The notes: a model not told the origin generated them from the letters alone. A DNA stretch of 64,000 nucleotides from JAPOXR01 sp964291445 (GCA_964291445.2 OZ219862.1:1617509-1681508), one strand, 5' to 3'. Positions 45,090 to 54,326 are shown, numbered from the stretch's first letter. Numbers and translations are program-made.

Positions 45090-46434
45090 TTGCCACCCCC
45101 TTGTTGATCTCGCCGAGAGTAGGATACGGGGCGATCATATTGGCAATCGCCACCATCTTCATGCGGTTGGCGATGACCAGGGACCAAAGCTGAATCAACT
45201 CGCCTGCGCCTGGGCCAACGATGGAAACGCCCACCGGCCGCCCTTTCAAGACCAGCACCCTTGCCTGCCCCCTGGTAATCCCTTCCGCAAGCGCACGGTC
45301 ATTTCGTTCATAATCGAAGGTCACCACCTCCGGCTGCCTGCCGGTCCGCCGGGACACCTCGTCTTCCGACAGGCCGATTTCGGCAATTTCCGGATCGGTA
45401 TAAGTGGCCGAGGGGATATGGTCATCCCGGACCCGGGCCGGCAGGCCAAACAGTGCCGACCGGACCACGATGCCGGCATGGTATCCGGCCACATGGGTAA
45501 ATTGCGGGCCGCCGGCAACATCACCAATGGCGTAGACCCGCCGGTTGGAAGTCTTCATGCGCCGGTCGACGGTGATGCCCGCACGCCCGACAGAGATGCC
45601 CGCGGCCTCCAGGTTCAATCGTGCGGTATTGGGTTTGCGCCCGACGGCAACCAGGATGTGCGAGCCGCGGGTAATTCGTCCATCGGCGGTGGTGATGGAT
45701 ACCTCCCCATCCACCCCCTCGACCTTCTCGACATTCGAGCCCTCGCGAATCGTGATGCCTTCGCTCTTCATCTGGTCCACGACTACGACCGAATGCTCCG
45801 GATGAGAACGGGCCAACACCTTCAACCCTTCGAGTACCGTGACCTGGCAGCCGAGGCGCCGGTGGGCCTGGGCAAGTTCCATCCCGATTGGCCCACCACC
45901 AATGACCAGAAGATGTTCCGGCCGCCGGCGCGACTCGAATATGGTCTCGTTTGTCTCGTGTGGCGTGTCCGCAAGACCTGGAATCGGCGGCACGAATGGC
46001 GACGAACCGGTCGCGATCACGAACCGGCGTGCCTCGATCTGCGTATCGCCGGCCTGAACGGTGCGAGGCGACGTAAAGGAGCCGTATTCGCTGATGACGG
46101 TCACGCCGAGGCCCTCGAATCGCTCGACGCTGTCATGCGGCTCGATCCTGGAAATGACATCCGATACATGATCCTTGGCGACAGCAAAATCGACCTCGGG
46201 CGTCACCGGCTGCACGCCGAATTTCTTGCCATCCGTCATCGCATATGCATGCTTGCCAGCGGCGATCAGCGATTTTGAAGGAACACAGCCGTAATTCAGG
46301 CAATCTCCTCCCATCTTGCCGCCTTCAAGCAGAACCACCCGCGCCCCGAGTTGTGCCGCACCCGCCGCCGCCGACAGGCCGCCGGAGCCGCCACCGATCA
46401 CGCACAGATCGGCCTTGATGGAATTGCCGGTCAT
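45016..46434 (-). CDS. FAD-dependent pyridine nucleotide-disulfide oxidoreductase (mercuric reductase/LPD-like)
   Basis: A 472-aa protein from the ATG at 46434, which overlaps the TVP38 stop (ATGA). The FAD site is LCVIGGGSGGLSAAAGAAQL, the redox disulfide is in GGDCLNYGCVPSKS, the NAD site is HLLVIGGGPIGMELAQAH, and the second FAD site is YAIGDVAGGPQFTHVAGY. The C-terminal dimer domain has APYPTLGEINKG; the usual acid-base histidine before PYPT is not there. TVP38-oxidoreductase pairs of this kind are widespread and of unproven function. No mercury-binding cysteine pairs or mer genes are present. Confidence 0.88.
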   Translation of the reverse strand: MTGNSIKADLCVIGGGSGGLSAAAGAAQLGARVVLLEGGKMGGDCLNYGCVPSKSLIAAGKHAYAMTDGKKFGVQPVTPEVDFAVAKDHVSDVISRIEPHDSVERFEGLGVTVISEYGSFTSPRTVQAGDTQIEARRFVIATGSSPFVPPIPGLADTPHETNETIFESRRRPEHLLVIGGGPIGMELAQAHRRLGCQVTVLEGLKVLARSHPEHSVVVVDQMKSEGITIREGSNVEKVEGVDGEVSITTADGRITRGSHILVAVGRKPNTARLNLEAAGISVGRAGITVDRRMKTSNRRVYAIGDVAGGPQFTHVAGYHAGIVVRSALFGLPARVRDDHIPSATYTDPEIAEIGLSEDEVSRRTGRQPEVVTFDYERNDRALAEGITRGQARVLVLKGRPVGVSIVGPGAGELIQLWSLVIANRMKMVAIANMIAPYPTLGEINKGVASAFFSKRLFGDNRIRKFVRFIQRW

Positions 46435-47165
46435 TGATCGCCCCTTCGTCCCCGTACCAGCTTGACGATAATCGGCAGCGCCGCCAATGCGCAAAGCCCG
46501 AGAATCGGCCCCAGGATATTCCATTGCCAGATGATCCCGAAATTCGGCGTGCCGCCGGCTTCGAGGACATCGCCGAGGCCGACTCCGACCCAGCTGTAGA
46601 TCGTGGTGCCGGGAATGATCCCGAGAAAGGTCGTCAATGCGAAATTGCGGAATTTCACCCCAACCAGCGCCGGCACCAAATTGGCCGCAAAGAACGGAAC
46701 CGCCGGCACCAGGCGCAACAGGAACAGCACGCTGATCTCGTTTTCGAGCAAGCCGTCCCGGATCTTCTGGATCCGGGGCGAGCCGGAATCGATCTTGCTG
46801 GAGAGAAAATCTCCCAACCCCATCCTCGCGGCCAGGAATATGATGATGGCACCGATCGTTGCCGCCGCCACATTGTAGAAAACGCCCGGAAAAAGACCGA
46901 ACAGGAACCCACCGGTCAGGGTGGCCACCAGGGCGCCGGGAAGCGAAAATGCGACAATCACGATATAGGCCAGGACGAAAACCACGGAGGTCAGAAAGTA
47001 GTTCGAATCCCGGAACTCGATCAGCGTCTGCCGGTTTTCGGCCAGTGCGCCGAAGGACAGGTAGTCCCGCAATGCTACGAAGGCGATGATGGCGACGGTC
47101 AGGATGACCAGCAATGGAAGCAGCCGCCGGAAATTGAGTTTGGAGCCTTCGCTCGATTTGTTCAT
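46431..47165 (-). CDS. TVP38/TMEM64 (DedA-like) membrane protein
   Basis: A 244-aa protein with about six hydrophobic segments. Diagnostic sequences are FSLPGALVATLTGGFLFGLF, FLLRLVPAVPFFAANLVPAL and FLGIIPGTTIYSWVGVGLGD, the VTT-domain signature. It starts at the ATG at 47165. It is translationally coupled to the oxidoreductase downstream. The molecular role of bacterial VTT proteins (lipid scrambling has been shown for eukaryotic relatives) is not settled here. Confidence 0.9.
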   Translation of the reverse strand: MNKSSEGSKLNFRRLLPLLVILTVAIIAFVALRDYLSFGALAENRQTLIEFRDSNYFLTSVVFVLAYIVIVAFSLPGALVATLTGGFLFGLFPGVFYNVAAATIGAIIIFLAARMGLGDFLSSKIDSGSPRIQKIRDGLLENEISVLFLLRLVPAVPFFAANLVPALVGVKFRNFALTTFLGIIPGTTIYSWVGVGLGDVLEAGGTPNFGIIWQWNILGPILGLCALAALPIIVKLVRGRRGDQ

Positions 47166-47436
47166 CTGTCCACCCGATTACACAAGGCCATCTCCGCCCT
47201 GTTGCAAATTTCATGCCGTGGCCAACCCTACCGGGTCAACATCTCCATGTCGATTTGATGATTCAATGAGCCGGCGGGTGCCTGTGCCCCGGCCATGCAG
47301 ATGGCCCGGCCGCGACCGGACCGGCGCCGCAGCCGGCAATGTGCGGCCGTTCCCGCGACGGGATCAGTGTCTTGGTCAGCCATGTGCGGCCGGTGGCATT
47401 CACGCTGCCTGGCATCCCTTCCGGGGCCTGGCAGCG

Positions 47437-48447
47437 CTAGCGGCTGCGCATTCTTGGTGCCAGTTCGGGATCCGCCCTCTGCATGCGGGTGGGCGGCCGG
47501 CCAGCCAGAATGTTTCGGACATCCTCGACCATCATGTCGCAGATCCTCCGGTATGACTCCCACATTCCTCCCGCCAGGTGGGATGTGAACTGGACATTGG
47601 GAGTCTTTCTGACGGGCGAGTCGGCGGCCACCGGCTCCTCCGGGAACACGTCGACCGCGGCGCGGAACCGGCCCTGGCCGGCTAGCTCGAGAAAGGCGTC
47701 GAAGTCGACGATCTCGGCCCGGCTTGCCAGCACAACGGACGCGTCCTGGCGAATGGAGGAAAGGCGGCCGCGGTCAAGAAACCCCTCGTTTTCGGTGGTG
47801 GCGCCGGCAAGGAGAAACAGGAACCGGCATGACGACAGGATTTGTTCGAGGCTGGCGGGGCTGATGCCGTGATGTCCGAGATCGCGATCCTCGACCCATG
47901 GGTCGTATGCGCAGATGCTGCAGCCGAACGGGCGAAGAAGTTCCACCAGGGCCTTGCCGAGATTGCCGAATCCCACCAAGCCGACGCTGGAGCCCAAAAG
48001 ACTGCAGGCATTGACATTGCCGGCGATGCCCCATTTTTCCGTTCCCTTGCGAAACTCGGCGTCGGCGGCAACCAGTCCCCGGCCAAGGCTGATCGCCTGG
48101 GCCAGGCAGAATTCGGCAACTGCCGGCGCCATGGCCGGCGCAGCCGACAACACGTGGATGCCGCGGCGATGCGCCTCGGTATAATCGATGTTCGGCTCCC
48201 AGTTGCCCTTGACGTTGAGGATTGCCTTGAGATTCGGGGCCCGGTCGAGTCGGTCCCGGGGCATCGCGGTCTGGCCGACAATCACCTCAACCTCGGGAAG
48301 CGCACTCTCGACCATCGCCCCTGGCGCACGCGAGCCGAAATGGGTCACCACCCGGCCGAGCGCGGCGAATTCCCTGGCCACCGATTCGGGAAAGACCATG
48401 TCTTCCGTTCGCGGGTATGGATCGAAAAAAATCAGGCTCTTCTTCAT
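47437..48447 (-). CDS. D-2-hydroxyacid dehydrogenase (NAD-binding)
   Basis: A 336-aa protein. The Rossmann motif is SVGLVGFGNLGKALVELL. Catalytic positions are visible as the Arg in VLASRAEIVD, the Glu in DVFPEEPV and the His in FTSHLAGGMW. It follows the carbohydrate ABC genes on the same strand with a 68-nt gap, so it is probably part of that sugar or sugar-acid pathway. The interval 47,166-47,436 downstream contains no gene that I recognise. Confidence 0.9.
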   Translation of the reverse strand: MKKSLIFFDPYPRTEDMVFPESVAREFAALGRVVTHFGSRAPGAMVESALPEVEVIVGQTAMPRDRLDRAPNLKAILNVKGNWEPNIDYTEAHRRGIHVLSAAPAMAPAVAEFCLAQAISLGRGLVAADAEFRKGTEKWGIAGNVNACSLLGSSVGLVGFGNLGKALVELLRPFGCSICAYDPWVEDRDLGHHGISPASLEQILSSCRFLFLLAGATTENEGFLDRGRLSSIRQDASVVLASRAEIVDFDAFLELAGQGRFRAAVDVFPEEPVAADSPVRKTPNVQFTSHLAGGMWESYRRICDMMVEDVRNILAGRPPTRMQRADPELAPRMRSR

Positions 48448-48515
48448 GACACTCTCCCGATTCCTGCCGCAGCCGTGAATTTCCGGCCCCGCCTGCCCCG
48501 GCTATGTGACCGCGG

Positions 48516-49589
48516 TCACTTCATTCCGGTGCTTGCAATTCCCGTGGTGATGAAACGCTGGAGAAACGCGAAGACGAGAATGACCGGTATCAGGGTGACC
48601 ACGGTCATGGCGAGAACATAGTGCCATTGCACGTCGAGTTCCCCCTGGAAGGCGTTAAGGCCAACCTGCAGGGTGTAGACTTCACTGCGATTGAGGACGA
48701 TCAATGGCCAGAGGAAATCGTTCCATCGCCACATGATCGAGAAGATCGCCAGCACCGCAATGGCGGGAGCGGCGAGCGGCAGGACCACTCGCCAGTAGAT
48801 GGTCCACTCGCTGGCCTTGTCCATGCGCGCCGCCTCAATGAGGTCCCTTGGAATGGTCAGCATGTACTGGCGAAGCAGGAATACCCCCGTGGGCGTTGCC
48901 GCACCGGGCAGGATGACGCTCCACAGGGAGTTGATCATCCCGAGTTCGGTAACGACAAGGTATGCCGGAACAAGAATGACGGTAATCGGGATCATGAGGG
49001 TGCCGATCACGAACAGCATGATGGCATTGCGGCCGCGAAATTCGTAGATCGCCAATCCGTATGCCGCCATCGAATTTATGAGCAGGGTCACGAGGGTGGC
49101 GGCGACGGTGACCACGACCGAATTCTTGAGATAGGTCAGGAAATTGAACCGCTTCAGGGGCGCCGTGTAGTTCTCCCATGCTACGCGGAATTCCCGCAAT
49201 GCCTCCCGCCGGTCGATTGGCACCTTGATCGTGTCGCCCGGATCGTTCGGATCCACCATTTGTGCGACAATTCCAATCCGCCGGATCTGCGCCAGCTCGC
49301 GCACCGAACCGTCATCCATGGTAACCGCATACAATGGCAGCGGCTCGTCATGTCCTTCGACCTGGACCTCGATCTGGCCGAGCGGAAGCAGCGTTGGCGG
49401 AAACTCGAGCAGGCCCGATGCGGTCTTGAAGCTCGACAATGCCAGCCACACGACCGGGCCGAACATCAGGAACACGCCAAACAGCAGGTAGGCGTAGGAA
49501 AACGTGTCCGTCCAGTGCAATCGACCCCGACCGCGCCTGGCAGCCAGGAAGCGCAGGGGGCGGAGGCGATCGGTCGCAGCGTCAACCAT
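48516..49589 (-). CDS. carbohydrate ABC transporter permease, MalG type
   Basis: A 357-aa protein from the ATG at 49589, which overlaps the other permease by 8 nt. Six membrane helices; the EAA loop is IEAARMDKASEWTIYWRVVL, and FRGRNAIMLFVIGTLMIPIT is typical of MalG/UgpE. It has a roughly 90-residue periplasmic insertion (about residues 60-150) between the first two helices. It belongs with the MalF-like permease and binding protein upstream. Confidence 0.9.
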   Translation of the reverse strand: MVDAATDRLRPLRFLAARRGRGRLHWTDTFSYAYLLFGVFLMFGPVVWLALSSFKTASGLLEFPPTLLPLGQIEVQVEGHDEPLPLYAVTMDDGSVRELAQIRRIGIVAQMVDPNDPGDTIKVPIDRREALREFRVAWENYTAPLKRFNFLTYLKNSVVVTVAATLVTLLINSMAAYGLAIYEFRGRNAIMLFVIGTLMIPITVILVPAYLVVTELGMINSLWSVILPGAATPTGVFLLRQYMLTIPRDLIEAARMDKASEWTIYWRVVLPLAAPAIAVLAIFSIMWRWNDFLWPLIVLNRSEVYTLQVGLNAFQGELDVQWHYVLAMTVVTLIPVILVFAFLQRFITTGIASTGMK

Positions 49590-50598
49590 TGCCACGGTCC
49601 CGTCGCCGTACAACTGCCAGCTGTGCAAGGGTCAATGCAAAAAGCAGGATGCCCAGAACCACCGACGCCGCCGAGGCCAGCCCGAAGTTCTGCACCTGGT
49701 TGCTGAATCCGGTATTGTAGATGTACTGGACGATAAACTGGGTCGCCGTTCCCGGGCCTCCCCCGGTCAGGACAAAGACCTCATCGAAGATTTGCACGCC
49801 CTTGATCAGGGCGAGCACGATGACGACGAGCATGTTGGGCCAGAGCAGGGGCAGCGTAATCCGCCAGAAGACCCGCTCGCGGCGAGTGCCATCCATTTCC
49901 GCAGCTTCATTCAGCTCCGGGGGAATGGCCTGCAGGCCGGCCAGCAGGATAAGCGTATAGAAACCCATATGCGCCCATATGGAAACGAAGATCGCCCAGA
50001 ACATGGCCCATTCGGGGCTGACAAAGAACAGGATCTTGTCCAGCCCCAGGCTGACCAGAAACGCGTTCAGGATGCCATCACGAAGTAGGATCCATTTCCA
50101 CACCAGCGGCCACCACCACCGGCGAAAGCAGCACCGGGAAGAAATATACCCGCCCGAAAGAACCCGCGGCCGCGAATCTTCCGGTTCAGGATCAATGCCG
50201 TGACCAGTGAAAAACACGACCAGGAAGAATACCTGGAAAGTCACGAAGAACAGGGTGTTGTAGATGCCTCGCCAGAACCGGTCTTCGCGACAACTCGCCG
50301 AGTCAAGAAACCGGTCGCAGGTGAACAGGAACTCGTACTGCTCGACCCCGGTATAGACCCGGTCACCGAGAAACAGGTTGACGCCGCCCGTGAAGGAAAA
50401 CGCGAAATTCACGAATAGCGGGATGACGACAAACAGGCCGAAGAATCCGAGGTTGGGAACCAGGAACACGTACGGCATCAGGCGAAGGCCGCCCAACCGT
50501 TGAATGGCTCTGAAGGGTAGGTCCAACAGCTGGCCGAGCCGGTCCATGACAAGCCATGCCATGTTCCCGGGTGACATCTCTTGCCGCTTGAGGCTCAC
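49582..50598 (-). CDS. carbohydrate ABC transporter permease, MalF type, with a locally scrambled frame
   Basis: A 338-aa ORF with the EAA loop EAAEMDGTRRERVFWRITLP and terminal GLASAASVVLGILLFALTL. Between about 50,215 and 50,105 the open frame encodes non-family sequence (GHGIDPEPEDSRPR...). The expected ALILNRKIRGRGFFRA and VYFFPVLLSPVVVA lie in the two other frames. Three single-base insertions within ~110 bp explain this, and their sum restores the frame. As written, one membrane helix would be destroyed. This may be sequence error or real damage. Confidence 0.8.
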   Translation of the reverse strand: MSLKRQEMSPGNMAWLVMDRLGQLLDLPFRAIQRLGGLRLMPYVFLVPNLGFFGLFVVIPLFVNFAFSFTGGVNLFLGDRVYTGVEQYEFLFTCDRFLDSASCREDRFWRGIYNTLFFVTFQVFFLVVFFTGHGIDPEPEDSRPRVLSGGYISSRCCFRRWWWPLVWKWILLRDGILNAFLVSLGLDKILFFVSPEWAMFWAIFVSIWAHMGFYTLILLAGLQAIPPELNEAAEMDGTRRERVFWRITLPLLWPNMLVVIVLALIKGVQIFDEVFVLTGGGPGTATQFIVQYIYNTGFSNQVQNFGLASAASVVLGILLFALTLAQLAVVRRRDRGNG

Positions 50599-50637
50599 GT
50601 CAGGCTCCAGCTTCCAGCCAGCTCCGAATCTGTCTGT

Positions 50638-50663
50638 GCCCGGACCCCGACGGGGGTCCGGGC
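50638..50663 (-). terminator. intergenic stem-loop between binding-protein and permease genes
   Basis: A perfect 11-bp stem (GCCCGGACCCC with its complement, 50,638-50,648 and 50,653-50,663) and 4-nt loop, without a following T run. It sits 15 nt after the binding-protein stop. In sugar operons such hairpins usually protect the binding-protein mRNA 3' end or partly attenuate transcription into the permeases. Confidence 0.6.
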
Positions 50664-50678
50664 TTGTTCAAGGACTGG

Positions 50679-51962
50679 TTATTCTCGAGCTTTTTCAGCG
50701 AGTTGCTGCTCGATGTCCTGCTCCATGCGGTCGTAAGCCTCGTCCAGCGTCATCTGGCCGACTATGGCCTCGCCAAGGCGCGAAATCAGTGCATTGAACA
50801 TCACGCGGTTGTTCGGATAGCCTTGGAGTGCAAAGGCGACCGGTGAAATTGACGGCACGGCACCGGCAAAGGTTTGCAGCGCGTGTTTCGCCCGCGGATC
50901 ATCGGTGTCGAAGTCCACGCCGCCGGATGCCAGGCCGATATGACCGGGGATGAACAATGTCCGGCCATAGAATTCGGCAAGAACATCGGTGCTCGAAAGA
51001 TACTCCATCAGCTTTCCGACCTCGTCGGGATGCTGCGTGTTCTTCATCGCGACCAGGGCAGCTCCACCGGGCATTCCCGTGCATGCGGCCGGGCCGCAGG
51101 GTGCCGGGACTGCCCACCAGTCAAAGGCGTCGCCGATCTTTTCGGCGAATTGCGGAATTTGCCAGGAGCCGCTCATGTACATCACCACCTGGGCGTTTGC
51201 GAAATCCTCGTTGGCGCCCAGATAGGTCGAACCCGAAACGGACCCCCAGAGATCCTTGGCCATGGTGCCATCCTGGTGCCAGTCATAGAGCAGCTGGGTC
51301 ATCGCCTTGAGGCCGTCATCCACCAGCGCCGGATTGCCGTCGGCGTCAAACATCTGTGCGCCCATGGCGATTGCCGGTCCCGATACCCGGTGTCCTGAAC
51401 GGTCCCAGGCCATGGGAATTGGAATGTCCAGCGCCTCTGCGACCGCGTTGGCGGCGGCGGCCCAGTCCGCCCAGGTCGCTCCGTCACCCGGCAGTTCGAT
51501 GCCGGCCTGTTCGAACAGTGTGCGGTTTACATACGGTCCGGTAACGGTGAGCTGGGTCATGAAGCCCGAAATCGACGAGTCATCGCCAGGCTGGCGCAGC
51601 CATTTCAGGAACGGGCCGAAATTCTCCTCCCAGTACCCGGCATTTGAAACATGCGGCGTCAGGTCAAGGTAATGCTGGGCCAGTCCGCCCAGATCGGTGA
51701 CCCGCGCCATGTCCGGCCCCTCTCCGGCGGCCAGCTGGACCGGCAGGCTCTCGAGGATGGCCTTGTACGGAACGATGTCCAGGACAATTGTGACATCCGG
51801 ATTGGCGGCCTCGTACCGGTCGAGGATGTCTCGCATCACCTCGCCCTCGATACCGTCATTGTACCAGGTCATCCGCAACTCTGTCTGGGCCGAGGCCATC
51901 GTTCCAGCGGCAACAGCCGCGATTGCAAAAGCGGACAATGTCCGCATGCCGTGTCGTATCAT
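50679..51962 (-). CDS. carbohydrate ABC transporter substrate-binding protein (family 1)
   Basis: A 427-aa protein with a Sec signal (MRTLSAFAIAAVAAGTMASA-Q). The mature part has the SBP_bac_1 pattern: LDRYEAANPDVTIVLDIVPY, LAAGEGPDMARVTDLGG, YVNRTLFEQAGIELP and VVMYMSGSWQIPQFAEKIGD. The first of two ATGs is at 51962, with a second 15 nt on (MRTLSA), either possible. It is first gene of the minus-strand importer operon. Confidence 0.92.
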   Translation of the reverse strand: MIRHGMRTLSAFAIAAVAAGTMASAQTELRMTWYNDGIEGEVMRDILDRYEAANPDVTIVLDIVPYKAILESLPVQLAAGEGPDMARVTDLGGLAQHYLDLTPHVSNAGYWEENFGPFLKWLRQPGDDSSISGFMTQLTVTGPYVNRTLFEQAGIELPGDGATWADWAAAANAVAEALDIPIPMAWDRSGHRVSGPAIAMGAQMFDADGNPALVDDGLKAMTQLLYDWHQDGTMAKDLWGSVSGSTYLGANEDFANAQVVMYMSGSWQIPQFAEKIGDAFDWWAVPAPCGPAACTGMPGGAALVAMKNTQHPDEVGKLMEYLSSTDVLAEFYGRTLFIPGHIGLASGGVDFDTDDPRAKHALQTFAGAVPSISPVAFALQGYPNNRVMFNALISRLGEAIVGQMTLDEAYDRMEQDIEQQLAEKARE

Positions 51963-52092
51963 CTTGATTTCTCCCCTTTCTGGATTGTCAGGAATTGAAG
52001 AGCCTTACCTTTCAAATAAAACAGTCGGGTTCAACCCGGTCAGGAACCGACGACAAGACCATTCAAGCGCAGCTGGCAACAAAGGACGGCCC

Positions 52093-52917
52093 ATGTATTT
52101 CTTCTATTTCGACGAATCGGGCTCCCGTGACCCCTCGGTCGGCACCGCGGAGAAGCCGAAGGACCATCTTTATGTCCTTCTTGCCGTCGGGATGTACGAA
52201 GGCCAATGGCAGCCGTTCGAGGCCGAGATTTCCGGCTTGAAGCTCGAACCGGCCGACGGGTTGTCGTGTCAGGGCAAGGGCCAGTTCGAACTGGCCGATT
52301 GCGAGGTCAAGTCGAACTGGGTCCGCATTCCGGGCGAGCGCGAAAAGCGCAGCCGGTTTCTTCACGGATTGACCGCCGCCGACCTGACCCGGCTCACCGA
52401 TGCCTATTTCGACCAGGTCGCCGGACGCCACACCGTCATCATGGCCAGCGTGGTCGACAAGCGGTTTCTCCACGATGGCACGACCCACGAAACGCTGCAC
52501 ATGACGGCCTACGAGTTCCTGCTGGAGCGCATTCAAAACTACATGAGGCAATACCACCCGAAGCATCGTGCGCTGATCGTGATGGATGACACCAGCCGCC
52601 AGCTCAACCGCGCCGTCTCGATGAAACACGCATCGTTCCAGAGGACGGGAAACCGGAACATGACATTTCCGGCGATCGTCGAGTATCCGTTCTTCACCCG
52701 CAGCGAACTGTCGAACGGAGTCCAGTTGGCCGATCTGCTGGCCTACAGCGTCTACCGCGCCTTCAAGGGAGAGGACCTCGGCTATCCGTATTTCGAGAGG
52801 GTGCTGGGGAACTTCTACCGGCGGCGGCAGGGAACTGCGCTCGACGGGCTGAAGGTCTGGCCGGACCGCTCGCCGCTGTCCGCCCTACAAAAAACCCTCC
52901 GGGTGGAGGGTCGGTGA
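52093..52917 (+). CDS. DUF3800 domain protein
   Basis: A 274-aa protein starting MYFFYFDESGSRDPS, the conserved DUF3800 N-terminus with acidic residues, and ending with VQLADLLAYSVYRAFKGED. DUF3800 proteins have an RNase H-like fold and are frequent in mobile and defence regions, but no function is established. It separates the two halves of the sugar transport cluster and has no co-directional partner, so it looks like an insertion. GGACGG upstream is a weak Shine-Dalgarno. Confidence 0.85.
   Translation: MYFFYFDESGSRDPSVGTAEKPKDHLYVLLAVGMYEGQWQPFEAEISGLKLEPADGLSCQGKGQFELADCEVKSNWVRIPGEREKRSRFLHGLTAADLTRLTDAYFDQVAGRHTVIMASVVDKRFLHDGTTHETLHMTAYEFLLERIQNYMRQYHPKHRALIVMDDTSRQLNRAVSMKHASFQRTGNRNMTFPAIVEYPFFTRSELSNGVQLADLLAYSVYRAFKGEDLGYPYFERVLGNFYRRRQGTALDGLKVWPDRSPLSALQKTLRVEGR
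52889..52911 (-). terminator. intrinsic terminator on the minus strand
   Basis: On the minus strand ACCCTCC-ACCC-GGAGGGT forms a 7-bp stem followed by TTTTTT. It lies inside the 3' end of the DUF3800 gene and is oriented to stop transcription arriving from higher coordinates. Confidence 0.65.
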
Positions 52918-52919
52918 TG

Positions 52920-53159
52920 TCAGGCTGGGGGAACCATATCGAGCCCATCAAGGGCACCCGACGGCGAATATGTCGCATGTAGATGCGCCACTGTCAATCC
53001 CACAGGCGACGGCGGCGAGCCGCCCTCGCCCTGTTCCGGCTGGCCAGACGCACGGCCTGGCCTGGTCTCAAGCCCGGCACTGGTGGGTCCGACGGCCTTT
53101 ACCGCTTGGCGGAAGGCGGCAGCCTGCTGGCCGCGACCGCCATCGAGGTTTTCCACCAT
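52920..53159 (-). CDS. possible small ORF before a minus-strand terminator
   Basis: A 79-codon frame (starts MVENLDGGRGQQAAAF, ends ALDGLDMVPPA) stops 9 nt before the intrinsic terminator described at 52,889-52,911, which otherwise has no gene to serve. No family is recognised and the codon pattern is not convincing. The surrounding 52,918-53,249 interval holds no other gene. Confidence 0.25.
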   Translation of the reverse strand: MVENLDGGRGQQAAAFRQAVKAVGPTSAGLETRPGRASGQPEQGEGGSPPSPVGLTVAHLHATYSPSGALDGLDMVPPA

Positions 53160-53249
53160 TCATCGCCTCGCGGAAGGCAGCGCCCCTGTTCAAGGACGGG
53201 GAAATGGCGTATCCGCGGTCGGAAAAAATCATGGACCATGGCGGATTGA

Positions 53250-54326
53250 ATGACGGAAATTGTTCTCAGGGATGTCCGGAAATCGTTTGGCGATTCGGAA
53301 GTTATCCACGGGATAAACCTGTGCGTCGAGAGTGGAGAATTCGTGGTCTTCGTGGGGCCTTCGGGTTGTGGGAAGTCAACGCTGCTCAGGATTATCGCCG
53401 GTCTGGAAGATGCCACCAGCGGCGACATCCTGATTGACGGCGACTCCGTTCGGCATGTCTCGGCGTCGGAGCGTGGCCTGGCAATGGTGTTCCAGTCCTA
53501 CGCCCTCTATCCGCACATGTCGGTGTACAAGAACATGGCGTTCGGCCTCGAAAACTCGAAGCTGCCGAGAAAGGAGATCGACCGGGTCGTGACGGAGGCA
53601 GCAGAGATGCTGCAGATCACGCAACTGCTGAATCGCCGGCCAAAAGAGCTCTCGGGCGGTCAACGGCAACGGGTTGCCATCGGCAGGGCGATCGTGCGTG
53701 CACCCAAGGCGTTCCTGTTCGATGAGCCCCTGTCCAACCTCGATGCCGAGTTGCGGGTAACCATGCGCAAGGAGCTTTCGGCGCTCTACGACAAGATCGG
53801 CGGCACCATGATCTATGTCACCCATGACCAGACCGAGGCCATGACGCTGGCGAGCCGGATCGTCGTGCTGCAGGACGGCGTCCTGGAACAGGCCGGCCGG
53901 CCGCTCGACCTCTACAACGTGCCGAGAAACACCTTCGTTGCCGGATTCATAGGCTCACCTAAGATGAACCTGTTTGACGTGCGCATGAATGCAGGCTGCC
54001 TGCTGGCGGGTCCGGGCAAGATCGCCGCCGGTCACGAGACCGGAATTGATGACGGGCGGGAGGTCACACTCGGCATTCGCCCGGAACATCTCGAGGTGAC
54101 CGATCCGGAGAATGCAGACATCGAGGCCAGGGTCGATTTTTCCGAACAGCTGGGCGGCGAGACCTACTTCTACTGCACGGCGCCCGGAGTTCCGCAATTG
54201 ACCGTCCGGTTGGCAGGCCAGTTTCCGGTTCGCCCGGGTGAACGGCTGCACCTGCGGCTTGACCGGACATGCATTCACCTTTTCGACGCCGGCGGCCACG
54301 CCATCGTCAATGGGCTGGCCGAATGA
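53250..54326 (+). CDS. carbohydrate ABC transporter ATPase (UgpC/MalK type)
   Basis: A 358-aa protein. Walker A VGPSGCGKSTLLRI, Q-loop VFQSYALYPHM, signature LSGGQRQRVAIGRAI, Walker B AFLFDEPLSNLD and switch VTHDQTEAM are intact. The C-terminal TOBE/OB region begins around GRPLDLYNVPRNTFVAGFIG. It should energise the permeases at 48.5-50.6 kb, although it is on the opposite strand. The stop overlaps the next gene by ATGA. Confidence 0.94.
   Translation: MTEIVLRDVRKSFGDSEVIHGINLCVESGEFVVFVGPSGCGKSTLLRIIAGLEDATSGDILIDGDSVRHVSASERGLAMVFQSYALYPHMSVYKNMAFGLENSKLPRKEIDRVVTEAAEMLQITQLLNRRPKELSGGQRQRVAIGRAIVRAPKAFLFDEPLSNLDAELRVTMRKELSALYDKIGGTMIYVTHDQTEAMTLASRIVVLQDGVLEQAGRPLDLYNVPRNTFVAGFIGSPKMNLFDVRMNAGCLLAGPGKIAAGHETGIDDGREVTLGIRPEHLEVTDPENADIEARVDFSEQLGGETYFYCTAPGVPQLTVRLAGQFPVRPGERLHLRLDRTCIHLFDAGGHAIVNGLAE

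Noticed and set aside
45016..47214. A 732-aa fusion of an N-terminal extension with the FAD oxidoreductase
   Set aside because: The extension overlaps the TVP38 gene in another frame and looks like its shadow. The ATG at 46434 has the proper family N-terminus and an ATGA overlap.
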